Positions 24,268-35,800 are shown, counted from the stretch's first letter. The stretch: 64,000 bases of DNA from Haematococcus lacustris (GCA_030144725.1 JASKMD010000025.1:4872471-4936470), one strand, 5' to 3'. Translations and numbers: made by a program. The notes: a model not told the origin generated them from the sequence alone.

Positions 24268-24728
24268 CACTAACGATACCTAGTATTTGTGATGGCCTCA
24301 CTTTGTTGTTTGGCTAAAAAAACGAACCGTGCCTAAGCCAGTGCCGGAGGACCCCGACAGTGACACTTTGGACCGCGACGAGGCACTACAGCCCGACCTC
24401 ACCGACGCGGAGAGCAATAGAAAGGCTTCCGGAGAGGCCCGCGCTGCTCGCAATAGGATCAACACATACCACGGCAAGAAATGCAAGCTAGCCCACCTCA
24501 CCCGCCACTTCCCGCGAGAGCTTTGGAATGCCTTCCTGGCCGACGCTGCGCTGCCGCGAGTGAAGGCCTGCAGCGAGCGGGCGGTGCTCGCCAGCCTGCT
24601 GTTGGGCTTACTCGTGCGCGGCTTGTTTACCATTGACGTAGCCGACCCGCTCGGCCTGCACGACCAGCCCGTGTACACAGACATCCCAGTCTCCCAGGCA
24701 GCCATCCCGGACCTGAGCTGCAGGAACC
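24268..24728 (+). repeat. Duplicated ORF-bearing segment, copy 1
   Basis: It begins at CCTAGTATTTGTGATGGC and is open from 24329 to 24889. The N-terminal 130 residues (VPEDPDSD, EARAARNRINTYHGKKCKLA, LPRVKACSERAVLASLLLGL, DQPVYTDIPVSQAAIPDLS) are nearly the same as those at 38933. Similarity stops at GACCTGAGCT in both copies. The protein is not recognised. It may be a conserved exon of a dispersed element. Confidence 0.55.
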
Positions 24729-24953
24729 TGTTCCTACAGCTGTGCCACGGATTGCCTGGAGACGGATCTCGCGACCTGTGTTTGATTACAACCCGTGCTC
24801 CACTTTGTTTGTTGCATGAGGGCTGTACGTGCAATACGGGGGGGACATGTGCGACATTTGCAGACCTCTCAAATTCAAATACCACATAAAGCCGTCTTCT
24901 GCCGCAAAGCCGTGGGTTCCTCCGGCTGTCTTTATCAAGAGGTGATACCTAGC

Positions 24954-27900
24954 ATGTGGTATCCTGTAACCCGAGCGGCTGGTTCTGTGCTGTTACTGAT
25001 AGCCCTGCTGCAAGTCGCCTCGGTTCGCGCCTTCACCACCAATGATACAGGCACGTGTGCAGAGGGCGCTGATTTGCACAGTTTCGTCCAAGGGCTGACC
25101 GAGCCTGCGTCCCGCAGTTGTCGCCGGGCTTGAAGTCCGCAACGCGCTCTTCAACCGCTCACTAAATTGGGCCCAGGCGCTGAAAACCTGGACCTGCCCG
25201 ACCGGTGCGCCGGGTGGACGGTTGGTGGGGCAGTTGATAGGTCTGACGAGCTGCCAGCTATGCGCCTGACATGATCTGTGGTGCAAGGCAGCTGGGAATT
25301 GCAGCTGAAGCTACAGCAACTGATGTGTCATACACACGCACCCCATCTGAGGTTTCAACAGGACAGGGGATGAGGATAGGATGTTGAGACTGGACACGTG
25401 ACAGCCTAAAGGGAAAATGTGGCACGGCCTCATCTGCCAAAGCCTTGCGTACACTAGGGGTGCCTATGTATAGGCAGAGATGTGTATGAGCTACGCACTG
25501 CATCATGCTAAGTATTGCTGTAGGAAGGGATTGGGTTCATCATCATATGTTCATAGAGTGACGATTCCGTGATGATGTTTCCGTGATGATAGTCATCATG
25601 GCAGCGGATGTAGTCATTGATATTCATCACGGCAGCAGACGGAATACCAAGGATGGTGAGGACCGACATTGTGAGGAGCACCATGAAGCAGGCACCGCAT
25701 GGTATGAGCTGCGTTGCCGTCACCCATGCAGACCCCGCCAGCAGTGAGCAGGCTTGTGACATCTGCTCGAACGGCTGGAGTGGCAACTGGGAGCACCTGC
25801 ACTGCCGTGGCGCCAAGGCCAGTGAGTGTTGCCTGTTTGGGCACCATGCCACCCAGTGTGACCCTCACTGACAGTGGTGGGCGAGCTGCCTGGGTGGGAG
25901 TCTGCTGGTCTGGCAAGCACATGAGGTTGGGTTCATGTACACCGCCTTCCACTTTGCTGTGTTGATGGGCCGGTGGTTATGGGAGCAGGGTGGAGCAGGA
26001 GCAACCATCTCGAAGCAATCAGACAGGGCAGAGTAGTAGCAGCAGCAGCAGCAGACCTACACAATGTACGCCCCTGCTGCCGCACTTCACATGTGTTCAG
26101 TACTGAGTGCAGCAGGCAAGACATGGTGAGTATGTGAGTGAATGAATATGAGTGTTTTCCTGCCTTCAGGATATGGTGAAGGCAGCAACGGCGTGAGGGA
26201 TGGCCTCCTGACCACCGTCCACATCACGGTGGGCAGCAGCTGGCAGAGGGCAATGAGGTGGCAAGCGCAGCAGCTTCACCCTCCTAGCCACTATGTGACA
26301 TGAGTGACATCACGCTAGTTATGTGTGATGCAGCCTGCACCTGACGCCACACTCAGCCTGCTGCTCGCATTCCAGACTCTGTGCAGCTGTATCAGCAGCA
26401 GCATAACATAGCTTGCGTCAGATGTGAGGGATTAGCTCATCATTACACGGCCTGCGTGTGACTTGGTAGCTGAGTGTGACGGGGCGGTGGTTGATGGTGT
26501 CCAGGACGTGAACCTTGATGGTCCTGTGCCGCGCCAGTTCTGCGCCCTGCGCAGCCTGCGCGAGTTTGACTTGGATGGAGGTCAGCTGACTGGACCCATC
26601 CCAAGGTGCGTCCACCATGCGCATGCGCCCATGCAGACATATGCCAGCGGACAGATGAAGTTGCCACACCCCTGCACACCAATGGTTTTTTTTCGTAATA
26701 CGTAACGATCGGAACTATAAGCTTGTTTTTGTAGGAATGGCTTTCGTTACCAAACGGACCCTTGCATTGGCTGGCCTCGGCTGCTTTGTAACCGAAAATG
26801 TCTTTTTGTGTATAATAATTATATAAAGTGAATTCTGGCATAAGACAATGCTGCGACTTTTTTTCGTAGCCATTCGGGACCCAATGCGTAACCAGCCATG
26901 TGATGGTCCTAGACCCTTCATGACCAGCGTCAGCTTGGCAGTTTTGAAAAAAAAAATACCCCTGCACACCCCTGTCCTTGTCCCCGCACTGCAATCATCA
27001 CACACCTGGCCATCTGAATGGTTTGCTAGCTGCCCTGGCTTGCATTTGCTGAGAACCTGGCTGGCTTGCAGCTGGCCCATGGCTGGCTTGGCGCCGTGCA
27101 GAGGTCCTGGCTGCGGCCTGGCCCCCACTGGCGCTGCTGCTGTGTGCAGGTGGCTGCTGGAGCCCAACCCTGACCCTGCAGCCAACGGCACCTTGTGTGG
27201 CAGCAACATCCAGGAGCTGGACCTGTCCTCAAACAGGGTGGGTGCTGGGGCAAGGGGCTGGACAGGAGCAGCACAGCACGCTGGGGCCAGGAGGGCGGGG
27301 TGCGGCCAAGGGGCGCTGCTGGGGGAGGCCGGCTGCAGCCCTGACTCAGCGCTACCCGCTGCTGATCCTGAACAGCCATGCAGACCCAGCTTGCTGCTGC
27401 CGCCCACATGCTGCTTTTGCTGCCCTTAACTCACTGCTGTTGCTGCTGCCTGCTGCCTACTGCTGCTGCAGCTGTCTGGCACCATTCCCCCAGAGTTCTC
27501 AATCAAGAAATCCATGCAGGAGTTTAAGATCGAACACAACCATGTGAGCATGAGCTGCTTTTTACACATCTTGCATGGGGCATAGTTGCCCTAAGGCCTG
27601 AGGCATCTACCACCCTTGAGTCAGCCTGTCAGCGAAGGTGTAGTCTTTCTTTCTTTTTTTCCTGAGGGTCATGACGGCAGGTTCATTAATAAGCTGCCCA
27701 TGCCCGCACGCACCTGGTTATGCGTTGGTTATGCGTTGTCCTCCCCATTGCCCACTGCACTAGTGCTGTCCACTGTACCCGAGGCCCTCCATGCAAGGCA
27801 GTTTTTAGTGGACTCAGTCTATGCCCATCTCTGCCCTGTTGTTGTGTTGTGGTGGTGCAGGTGACGGGCACCCTGCCTGAGAGCTTTGGCCAGCTGCCGG

Positions 27901-28903
27901 ACCTGTGGCGCATCAGGCTGGCAACCAACCACATGACCGGGCGCATGCCACAAAGCCTCAGGTGGGTGGGTGCTGCTGGCTTTTGCAGCCTGACACGGGC
28001 TGCTCAGCTTGTCTATTTGTCAGGTATGTTTGTGTGGCTAGAAGCGGCTTGCCCACTGCCCAAGTGCATGCTTGCAAGGCCAGTGCATGCCGCCAGCAAT
28101 TGCAGCTGGGTTCACAGTTTAGAGCAAGACCATGCACACACCCTGCACTCTGAGCAGTGTGTAGTCCGACCACCACCTTGGACCAGCCACACCCCGACCC
28201 TGACCTGAAAGCACGCCACTGGCAGCCACACTCCTCTGCCCTCATCCTTACCCCAAGCGCCATCAAGCGAGGATGGTTGGCAATGACTGAACCTAACCGT
28301 CATCATACCCAAGCCCTGACTCAAATCCTCAACCCAACCAAGAATGTTGTCAATGCCGCTGTCCGCCCTGGTTAGTACCCCAGCCTCCCCTCCCCTGCCC
28401 TGTTACTTGTTCAAGCCACTGTCACCTAGACTACAGCCAAGCATGCTGACGCCAGCGCCCCGCCCCGCCCCACCAGCCTCCCCGCTGATCTGTTTTTCCG
28501 CAGCAACCTGACGGCCACCCTTAACGAGTTGTGGCTGGACAACAACGACTTTGAGGGCGACCTGTACATGCTAGGGCCCACCAAGCTGGTCTGGGTCACG
28601 GTGAGTTTCATGGCATAAGGATACAGCCCTTGCCACTGTGACAGGGTCATAGTGAGGAGGTTCCATCACACAGGGGGCTGCACCCTGCACCTTCATGTTG
28701 CAATCACCCTGACCACCCTTGACTGAGCCATCATGGCCCTGCAGCCCTGACTGCCATGCCTGACCTGTTGAGCAAGCTTGCCACTGCCCTGGCCTGCCCC
28801 CCAGGTGCACAACAACCCCCGGCTGTGCGGCATGGTGCCGGCCAGCGTGCGCTGGGCTCATGGCTACAACCCCGCTGGCACCAACCTGGGCAACCCCTGC
28901 TGA
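24954..28903 (+). CDS. Secreted leucine-rich repeat protein, left-arm copy
   Basis: Eight exons: 24954-25050, 25118-25204, 26470-26605, 27150-27237, 27472-27543, 27861-27961, 28504-28600 and 28805-28903. Together they make 777 nt, 258 codons plus stop, with all phases agreeing. A signal peptide (residues 1-26, hydrophobic core LLLIALLQVASV) is followed by an LRR-N-type cap (LFNRSLNWAQALKTWTCPT, AECDG) and plant-type repeats: LREFDLDGGQLTGPIPR, IQELDLSSNRLSGTIPPEF, LWRIRLATNHMTGRMPQSL, LNELWLDNNDFEGDLYML. It ends in HNNPRLCGMVP and a Cys-terminated tail, without kinase or membrane anchor. It is probably an extracellular or cell-wall recognition or scaffold protein. Intron 1 starts with GC instead of GT. 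The exon sizes are identical to the inverted copy at 32847-37086. Confidence 0.85.
26681..26957. mobile_element. 277-bp insertion with 13-bp target duplication
   Basis: AT-rich insert inside LRR intron 3, flanked by ACCCCTGCACACC at 26668-26680 and 26958-26970. The matching intron of the other arm (about 34690-34770) has one ACCCCTGCACACC and no insert, so this is a clean empty site. The insert begins near a T8 run followed by CGTA and ends GAAAAAAAAAAT. No coding capacity is seen. It could be a SINE-like or MITE-like element. Confidence 0.8.
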
Positions 28904-29314
28904 ACACACCTTCACCCAGGGGCATAGCGCCCGCCAGCCCCCCACAGCCTAAGCCTTGCACCGCTCCACATCAAAGCCAAAGCCTGGCCCATGGACCCCA
29001 CAGCCCAAGCCTGGGACGGCCCCACAGGATGCCCTGGCACCCACCCCACTCGGCCTGCCCCACACATGGCGTGGGGAGTGAGCTGCCTTATATGGAGCGG
29101 CAGCAGTGCTGAGCATGACAGAGCAAGTGTTGGAGCAAGTGTCTGGCTACCAAAGCATTGGAACATCTGCATCGTCACGACAAGCCTGCAGTGCACTCCC
29201 CACCTGCCGGGTCCTGCCAGGTCCTGGGTGGCCGGCCAGGGTGCCCAGCCCCTCCCCAGCTGCTGCCGCTACGCGGAGCCTACTGTACTGTACTGGGGCC
29301 CTTACTCAGGCTGA

Positions 29315-29746
29315 TCACAGCTGCATGTTATCCTGGAAAAGGCAGTGTGGAAGGATGTTGGCAGTTGTCTGGAGGTGACGGGCGGTGTGCGGGGCTGCTG
29401 CAGCACCAGCCGGGTCCTCCAGCCTTAGCTGCAGCTGTCGGACTCGTGCGCTGCTGCGGCTAAAGCTCTGCAGACTGGCTAAGGTGCGCCTCCAAACCTG
29501 ACCCAGCCCAGCAGCTGATCTCCGGAGACGGCCTGGGCTTCCACCGCATCTGCAGACCTCCAGGCATGATGCCAGTCCCTGCAAGTCATGCTGATACTGC
29601 AGCTGGTGCAGGTCATGGCAAGCCCTAGCAATGGGCCCTAGGCCTGAGTTAGCAGCGCCTGCCGAGGCGCAGGCAAGGCCAGCATGGGGCCTGTGGAGGA
29701 GGAGGCTGGGGCTGGGTGCCGGGGCTGGGTGGGTGGGTGGGCGCAA
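29315..29746 (-). CDS. Hypothetical open exon
   Basis: An open segment with coding-like sequence (ARACHDLHQLQYQHDLQGL, RTLASLQSFSRSSARVRQLQ) preceded by a credible acceptor (CCTCCTCCACAG) near 29690. No start, partner exon or family was identified. It lies just outside the left arm of the inverted duplication. It may be chance in GC-rich DNA. Confidence 0.25.
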   Translation of the reverse strand: MRPPTHPAPAPSPSLLLHRPHAGLACASAGAANSGLGPIARACHDLHQLQYQHDLQGLASCLEVCRCGGSPGRLRRSAAGLGQVWRRTLASLQSFSRSSARVRQLQLRLEDPAGAAAAPHTARHLQTTANILPHCLFQDNMQL

Positions 29747-29937
29747 TGTGCCTTGCAGGTCGTCACCCAGGCTATGGCTTGCTGCCAGTTTGTTGCATGA
29801 CCTAGTTGCCTCATTAGGAGGCTAGGATGCCATACGGGCGTTGCCTGGTTTGGACGTATGTTTGGGAGCGCTCACCCACAACTGCAGACCTGTCTGACTG
29901 GCTTCAGGCTGTTGGGTTGTGTGTGGTCCAGGCAGAG

Positions 29938-30536
29938 CAGCTGCAGGACACCTTTGATTAGCTGTGAGTGATCAGCCTTGCTGCTGACATGCATACATGC
30001 ATGCACTCCGTGGCCTGCTTCACAGCTTCTTTCCCATGTGCACAGTTCCTTCATGCCAAAGCTCCATCAAAGGTAGCATCAGAGGTGACAAGGGCTGGTG
30101 GCCACTATTGGCCCCTAACGGTCCGGCTCAAAGGGAGGCCCTAGAGGGACAAGGGGGCTGTTTGCACGCTGCTCACCTGCACATTTGAGTTGAGTTTGCG
30201 ACAGGTATGATGAGATTTATTGTGACTTTGACATGTGTATCAGACACGGACCTTGCCATGCTCTCGTCAGCCAAACATGCTTTGGCTGAGCTGTGGCATG
30301 TATCTAGTAACTGGGGTAGGATGCAAAATCCCTAGGGCGTACTGTGCGTCTAGCAATACTTTGGCATGGAGTGCTTGTTGTACTGTTGGTTGGCTGGGTT
30401 GCTTGCTGAACAATTGAATAGTTGGGTTATTGTACGTGCACTTGATTAATATTTACCACGGGACTAGGTTGAGTTGTGGTTGGCAAGGTGTCCAGACCCA
30501 GCCTTGTCACAGCTAATCAAAGGTGTCCTGCAGCTG
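29938..30536. repeat. Perfect 30-bp inverted repeat pair in the spacer
   Basis: CAGCTGCAGGACACCTTTGA and ten further bases at 29938-29967 recur exactly in reverse complement at 30507-30536, enclosing 539 bp. No further flank matches. It could be the ends of a small element or the scar of an inversion. Confidence 0.75.
30094..30160 (+). mobile_element. Fanzor-element right end R3, truncated
   Basis: Only the last 67 bp of the element: GCTGGTGGCCACTATTGG, GGTCCGGCTCAAAGGGAGGC, ending GGGACAAGGGGGCTG. Confidence 0.65.
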
Positions 30537-30662
30537 TGACAACGAACCGATGCACTGCAGGAGTACAAAATGATCACTCACTCCTCTACCCTGTGTGATA
30601 GGTACAAGCCACAAGTTGCGATTTACCACTACTACAACGAAGGAACACTAGTCGGGGTCCCG

Positions 30663-30750
30663 AGGGCTGGCGGTGAGGCACCTCCACGCGGTGGCCCTGG
30701 TAACAATCCGAGTTGACTTCGGTCGCACGGATTGGCTAAGCTACCTCACC
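30663..30750 (+). ncRNA. Candidate HDV-like self-cleaving ribozyme
   Basis: The nested pseudoknot can be drawn by hand. P1: AGGGC 30663-30667 with GCCCT 30694-30698. P2: GGTGAGG 30672-30678 with CCTCACC 30744-30750. P3: CACC 30679-30682 with GGTG 30690-30693. L3 TCCACGC is one base from the HDV loop TCCTCGC. GG at 30699-30700 is placed for P1.1. P4: CAATCCG 30704-30710 with CGGATTG 30728-30734. J4/2 is GCTAAGCTA, with C30736 in the catalytic position. P1 has only five pairs and starts A-U rather than G-U, and J4/2 is a little long. It sits exactly at the element's 5' boundary, where such ribozymes are known in R2 and other LINEs. Confidence 0.6.
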
Positions 30751-31264
30751 ACCGCACCTAGCGGTATACAAATCGGGATGCAACGGGACAGCCTTCCCAG
30801 GCTTGAACGGGCACCGCTTTGTCCAGCGGAATACAAATGAGGTCCGGGTGCCGCAGACGACCGCTGCGGGTCATCGAGCTGTTGTGGAGTTGCTGGCGTC
30901 GTCAAGGAGGGAGATAGCTACCTCAACGCGGGACGTTGGCTGACAGCTGAAGTTTGGACTCATGGAGCCTGAACTTAAGCTTTAAGTGCGACATCCGGCG
31001 GACAAGGCTGGAACTGCTCTCGTCAACGAGGAGAAGAGATAGGTCCAGCTGCCGAGTGCACTGGTCTTTGCTCCTCTCATGCCTCTTTGTTTGCCTTGGG
31101 TGCTAGCTGTGGTCTGTGGCTACAGCTAGGGCAGCTTGGTGGGGACATGTCCAGCCTGTGTCCAACGTTTGGAGGTGGGAGCAGGCCGCGCCACAGGCGG
31201 AAGCTCCTCCCTTAATGCACGCCGGTTTGTACCGGAGTAGTTTTCTTCTTTCTTTCTTTCTTTC
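30663..31264 (+). mobile_element. Non-autonomous retroelement: 5' ribozyme candidate, LINE 3' tail
   Basis: A 602-bp element bounded by a near-perfect duplication: AGTCGGGGTCCCG at 30650-30662 and AGTCGGGGCCCCG at 31265-31277. The 5' end coincides with the first base of an HDV-like fold. The last 100 bp (31165-31264) match the 3' end of the LINE at 39593, including the hairpin and a pyrimidine-rich (TTTC)n tail. No ORF of note lies inside. I infer a SINE-like passenger of the LINE, or an internally deleted relative of it. It is inserted beside Fanzor copy C. Confidence 0.7.
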
Positions 31265-31277
31265 AGTCGGGGCCCCG

Positions 31278-31914
31278 CTGGGCTGCTTGGCCTAGGGGCA
31301 CGGACCAGCTGCGGGGCAGGGTGGTGATTGTGGATGAGCACCGCACCACCCGGGTCAGCTCAGCAGTGTATGGCTAGCAGCCCTGTGAGAAGGAGCTGGA
31401 CCATGAGCAGCCCACCAGGGGTGCAGACTGGAAGCCCCCGGCAGGGCAGGTGGACCTGCGCCCCGCCTGGAGCCCACAGCGTGACCAGCCTGTGCGGGGC
31501 ATGATGTAGTGCCCGGTAGTGGTCCCCCGCAAGGCCCCACGGGCCCCACGCAACAGCCAGGAAGCCACACAGCCAGCAGCCTCAGAGCCAGGGCCCAACA
31601 CTCCCTCTCCAGCCAAGCGCAGCAAGCGCACCAAGGCTGAGCAGGCAGCTGAGCCTACCCAGCCCACCAAGGGCGCAGGCCAGGCCCAGGGCAAGGCTGC
31701 CAAAGCCAAGACAGCGCCACAGCTAGGCAGGTGGCTGGACAGGGACAGCAATGCAGCGCTCAACATGCAGCGCATTGGGGAGAGCAGGTGGCGCCCGCTG
31801 GAGCTGTGCTGGTGGCCAGGCCAGGGAGCTCTGCCAGCCAAGGGCAAGGAGTACCTGGCCTAGGCTACAAGCCTCCCAAGGCCCAGCAGCAGCAGCAGCC
31901 TACTGTGGCACAGT
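31278..31914 (+). pseudogene. Fanzor-family nuclease, copy C, two in-frame stops
   Basis: One frame reads GTDQLRGRVVIVDEHRTTRV, stop TAG at 31375, QPCEKELDHEQPTRGADWKP, stop TAG at 31507, then SKRTKAEQAAEPTQPTKGAG, GRWLDRDSNAALNMQRIGES, ALPAKGKEYLA. It is the closest relative of copy B, with the same RuvC-type motifs. The part upstream of VVIVDEH is missing. The ribozyme-bearing retroelement lies directly upstream (its 3' duplication is 31265-31277). Confidence 0.6.
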
Positions 31915-32155
31915 AGTGTGTGCCCCCTTCTTAAGCTGTTATCAGCTTACAATCAGCGCATGTTTGCCATGCCAACTCTACACTATAGCCCTCGTGGTCA
32001 GGCAGTAGTGTAGATGGTAGGTACTCACCATGTCCATGTGCATTGGTATACCCCACACAGCCCATTAACACCATTCGAGTCTTCCCGCTAGTGGCCACTA
32101 GTGGTCCCTAGTGGTACGGCTCAAATGGAGGCCCTAGTGAGGGACAACGGGGCTG
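31915..32155 (+). mobile_element. Fanzor-element right end R4
   Basis: The 3' flank of copy C, co-linear with R1 and R2 and ending GGGACAACGGGGCTG. Bases 32156-32547 beyond it hold nothing I recognise. Confidence 0.7.
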
Positions 32156-32846
32156 CAAGGAGACAATTCAACAGATTCATACACAGCTTTGCCTCATTGC
32201 TTCCTTGTTTGCTCTCACATCACACATGACATCACAGTATGCTCTACCCAACACAGGTTACCTTCCTTGGTTGCGCCCCGGTACAACGTTCCATGACGAA
32301 ACAACAGCTACACAACGACCGGCTTGCAACCCAATGGCCTGTTCATGGAACCCGGCAGTACATGCAACCAAGGACAATGAAAGAAATACAGTGGCCACGT
32401 CCCAAGGCGATATGAGCAGCCCATGCCATGGACATACCTTGGTCCCAGGTAAAGAAGGTATACACTAGTTCGTCCATCCTAATACGCAAGCTTACTCAAC
32501 TGCGGCTGCCAAACATGCAGGGCTGTATCGATATCGGCTGATATAAGGCTTTCCGTGACGATGCAGAGGCCTTATTGCTTTGGTGGCCAGATCAGTGCAG
32601 GCTGGAGGTCTGTGGGGCAACACTTGCCTACTCATGCTCAGCACTGCTGCCGCTCCATACAAAGCAGCTCACTCCCCACGCCATGTGTGGGGCAGGCTAT
32701 GAGGGGTAGGTGCCAGGGCAGCCTGTTGGTCTGTCCAAGGCTTGGGCTGTGGGGTCCATGGGCCAGGCTTAGGGTCAGGTGTGGAGCGGTGCAAAGCTTG
32801 GGCTGTTCGGGGCTGGTGGGCGCTATGCCCCTGGGTAGAGGTGTGT

Positions 32847-35800
32847 TCAGCAGGGGTTGCCCAGGTTGGTGCCAGCGGGGTTGTAGCCATGAGCCCAGCG
32901 CACGCTGGCTGGCACCATGCCGCACAGCCGGGGGTTGTTGTGCACCTGGGGGGCAGGCCAGGGCAGTGGCGAGCTTGCTCAGCAGGCCAGGCATGGCAGT
33001 CAGGGCTGCGGGGCCATGATGGCTCAGTCAAGGGTGGTCAGGGAGATTGCAACATGAAGGTGCATGGTGCAGCCCCCTGTGTGGTGGGACCTCCTCACCA
33101 TGACCCTGTCACAGTGGCAAGGGCTGTTACCTCCGCCCTGGAACTCACCGTGACCCAGACCAGCTTGGTGGGCCCTAGCATGTACAGGTCGCCCTCAAAG
33201 TCGTTGTTGTCCAGCCACAACTCATTCAGGGTGGCCGTCAGTTTGCTGTGGGACAGCAGGGCAGCGGGGAGGCCAGTGGGGTGAGGTGGGGTGGGGTGCT
33301 GGCGGTTGACAAACTGGGCTGTGGACAACCAACGTGGTCAACTAGGGATTGGCTGGTGGAGGCATTCTAAATTGGGCAAGTGGGCCGCGGTGTTGTTCTT
33401 TTCCACCACCACAACATACTGAGGCTGTGTATTGCAGTAGCACTGACAGGCGAGTGCTGCTGTTGAGGATGAGCATGCCAGCCTGCAAATGCCGTTTGTG
33501 CTCTGCCTTAGGTGCCCGTGCCTCTTCTGGCCACAAAGAGACCTTAGAAACTCAGCAGCCCATGTCAGTCTACAAAGGTCAGCACCGCTCAGAGTGCAGG
33601 ATGAGTACACAGCAACGTTGTTTTCTCGTTTCGCCCTGATGCATGCTTTACAGCATTCAAGTGACATGGTATAGGTTCATACCCTTGAATATATATCGCG
33701 ACTCTACTAAAAAAATGTTTGCTCAGGTGAAAAGCTTCAGCAATTGTTTTGCTAAAATAAGCAAAACTTCAAAACCGTAGCACCCAAGCTGGAAATGTTG
33801 GCGGCAAGCACTGACCTGAGGCTACGCGGCAGGCGGCCATACATTTGGTTGGTTGCCAGCCTGATGCGCCACAGGTCCGGCAGCTGGCCAAAGCTCTCAG
33901 GCAGGGTGCCGGTCACCTGCACCACCACAACACAACAACGGGGCAGAGATGGGCATAGACCGAGTCCACTAAAAACTGCCTTGCATGGTTATAATCCCTT
34001 CCTGAATAGAAGCATAGATCGCACTGCATGAGGGACAGGCTGGGGGCTGCGGGAAAAACTCATTGCAGATGTTATGTTTGTGGGCGAGCCATGGGCACAG
34101 CGGCGCCACCGTGCAGTTTGGCAGCAGCATGTGAGATGACGTTGTCACCACCCTACTTACATAATTGTGTTCGATTTTAAATTCCTGCATGGACTTCTTG
34201 ATGGAGAGCTCTGGGGGAATGGTGCCAGACAGCTGCAGCAGCAGTAGGCAGCAGGCAGCAGCAGCAACAGCAGTGGGTTGAAGGCAGCAACAGCAGCATG
34301 TCGGCGGCAGCAGCTAGGTAAGTCTGCATGGCTGCCCAGAGTTAGCAGCAGGTAGCGCTGAGTCAGGGCTGCAGCCGGCCTCCCCCAGCAACGCCCCTGG
34401 GCCTCACCCTGCCCTCCTGGCCCCAGCGTGCTGTGCTGCTCCTGTCCAGCCCCCTGCCCCACCACCCACCCTGTTTGAGGACAGGTCCAGCTCCTGGATG
34501 TTGCTGCCACACAAGGTGTCGTTGGCTGCGGGGTCAGGGTTGGGCTCCAGCAGCCACCTGCACACAGCAGCAGCGCCAGTGGGGGCCAGGCCGCAGCCAG
34601 GACCTCTGCACGGTGCCAAGCCAGCCATGGGCCAGCTGCAAGCCAGCCAGGTTCTCAGCAAATGCAAGCCAGGGCAGCCATTCAGATGGTCAGGTGTGTG
34701 ATGATTGCAGTGCCGAGACAAGGACAGGGGTGTGCAGGGGTGTGGCATTTTCATCTGTCCGCTGGCATGGAGCCTGCATGGGCGCATGCCGCATGGTGGA
34801 CGCACCTTGGGATGGGTCCAGTCAGCTGACCTCCATCCACATCAAACTCGCGCAGGTTGCGCAGGGCACAGAATTGGCGCGGCACAGGGCCATCCAGGTT
34901 CACGTCCTGGACACCATCAACCACCGCCCCGCCACACTCAGCTACCAAGTCACACGCAGGCCATGTCATGATGACAATGCTGATAGATGATGTGATGATG
35001 ATGACTCAACTACCACTCAGCTGCCCAGGGCCAGGACGTGGGTAAAAGGCTGAGTGCCGTCCAGGGCTGACTAACATGTCAAGGCAACAGATGCGGGCAG
35101 GGCCCAGTGGAATGGAGCTGGAGTGGTGAAAGGGAGGCGTGTTGGCCAGTGGTGAGAGGGAAGCTACCGTGCCAACCACGCTGTGCAAACTGGCTATGGC
35201 TGTCTGCATCACGCGCTCAGGGGCTCACTGCTAGACAAGGTGCGCAGGGCCATGCCAGCTCTACCCTCGTGGTTTGTAAAGGGTGGCACTGTGGCATCTC
35301 ACACTAGAGCCTGAATAAGACTGGGCGCTGAGTCACCAGAGGTGGTGAGTGCCAGCACACTAGCCATGTATTTTTCTCAGAGCGTTGCCGAAAAGATCTC
35401 ACAACACCCAACAAGCACCCTACTAACAACGTAATGATGCGATGCGCGGGGAATAAACAGGGGCCCCTAGTGACGAGAACACAGGGCAAAGAAGTGGCCA
35501 GAATCAGGTATACTCAGTACAGTGGCAGCCCCACCTTGCACAACATGGTTTGTCAAAAGCTATATAATGAGAATCTGTTTGCTGTAAGGGAGCTGAACAG
35601 CGTGGGTCAGGCACCATCAAGCCAACATGAACTGTGTGTTGCATGCTATGGTGGATTATTCTTCTGTCGCAGCCATGGCATGTCAAGGCCCCACCGTGAT
35701 GTGTACGGAGGTGATGAGTCCATCTCTCACGCCGCCACCGCCCTCCCCATACCCTGTAGCCACCAGCTCTCATCCTGATTGACACAGTGATTGTGCAGCA

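Larger units (their letters stand above)
24954..29185 (+). repeat. Left arm of large inverted duplication
   Basis: The segment from the LRR start through its 3' flank is repeated in reverse at 32548-37086. Matching landmarks include all eight exons, an intron-2 block (25714-25965 with 36064-36378), and the 3' flank ending near CATCTGCATCGTCACGACA (29167-29185) with its reverse partner near 32550-32570. Confidence 0.85.

Noticed and set aside
24954..25133. Left LRR gene as a pseudogene because of its GC donor
   Set aside because: GC-AG introns are functional at low frequency, and all other exons, phases and the stop agree with the intact partner copy.
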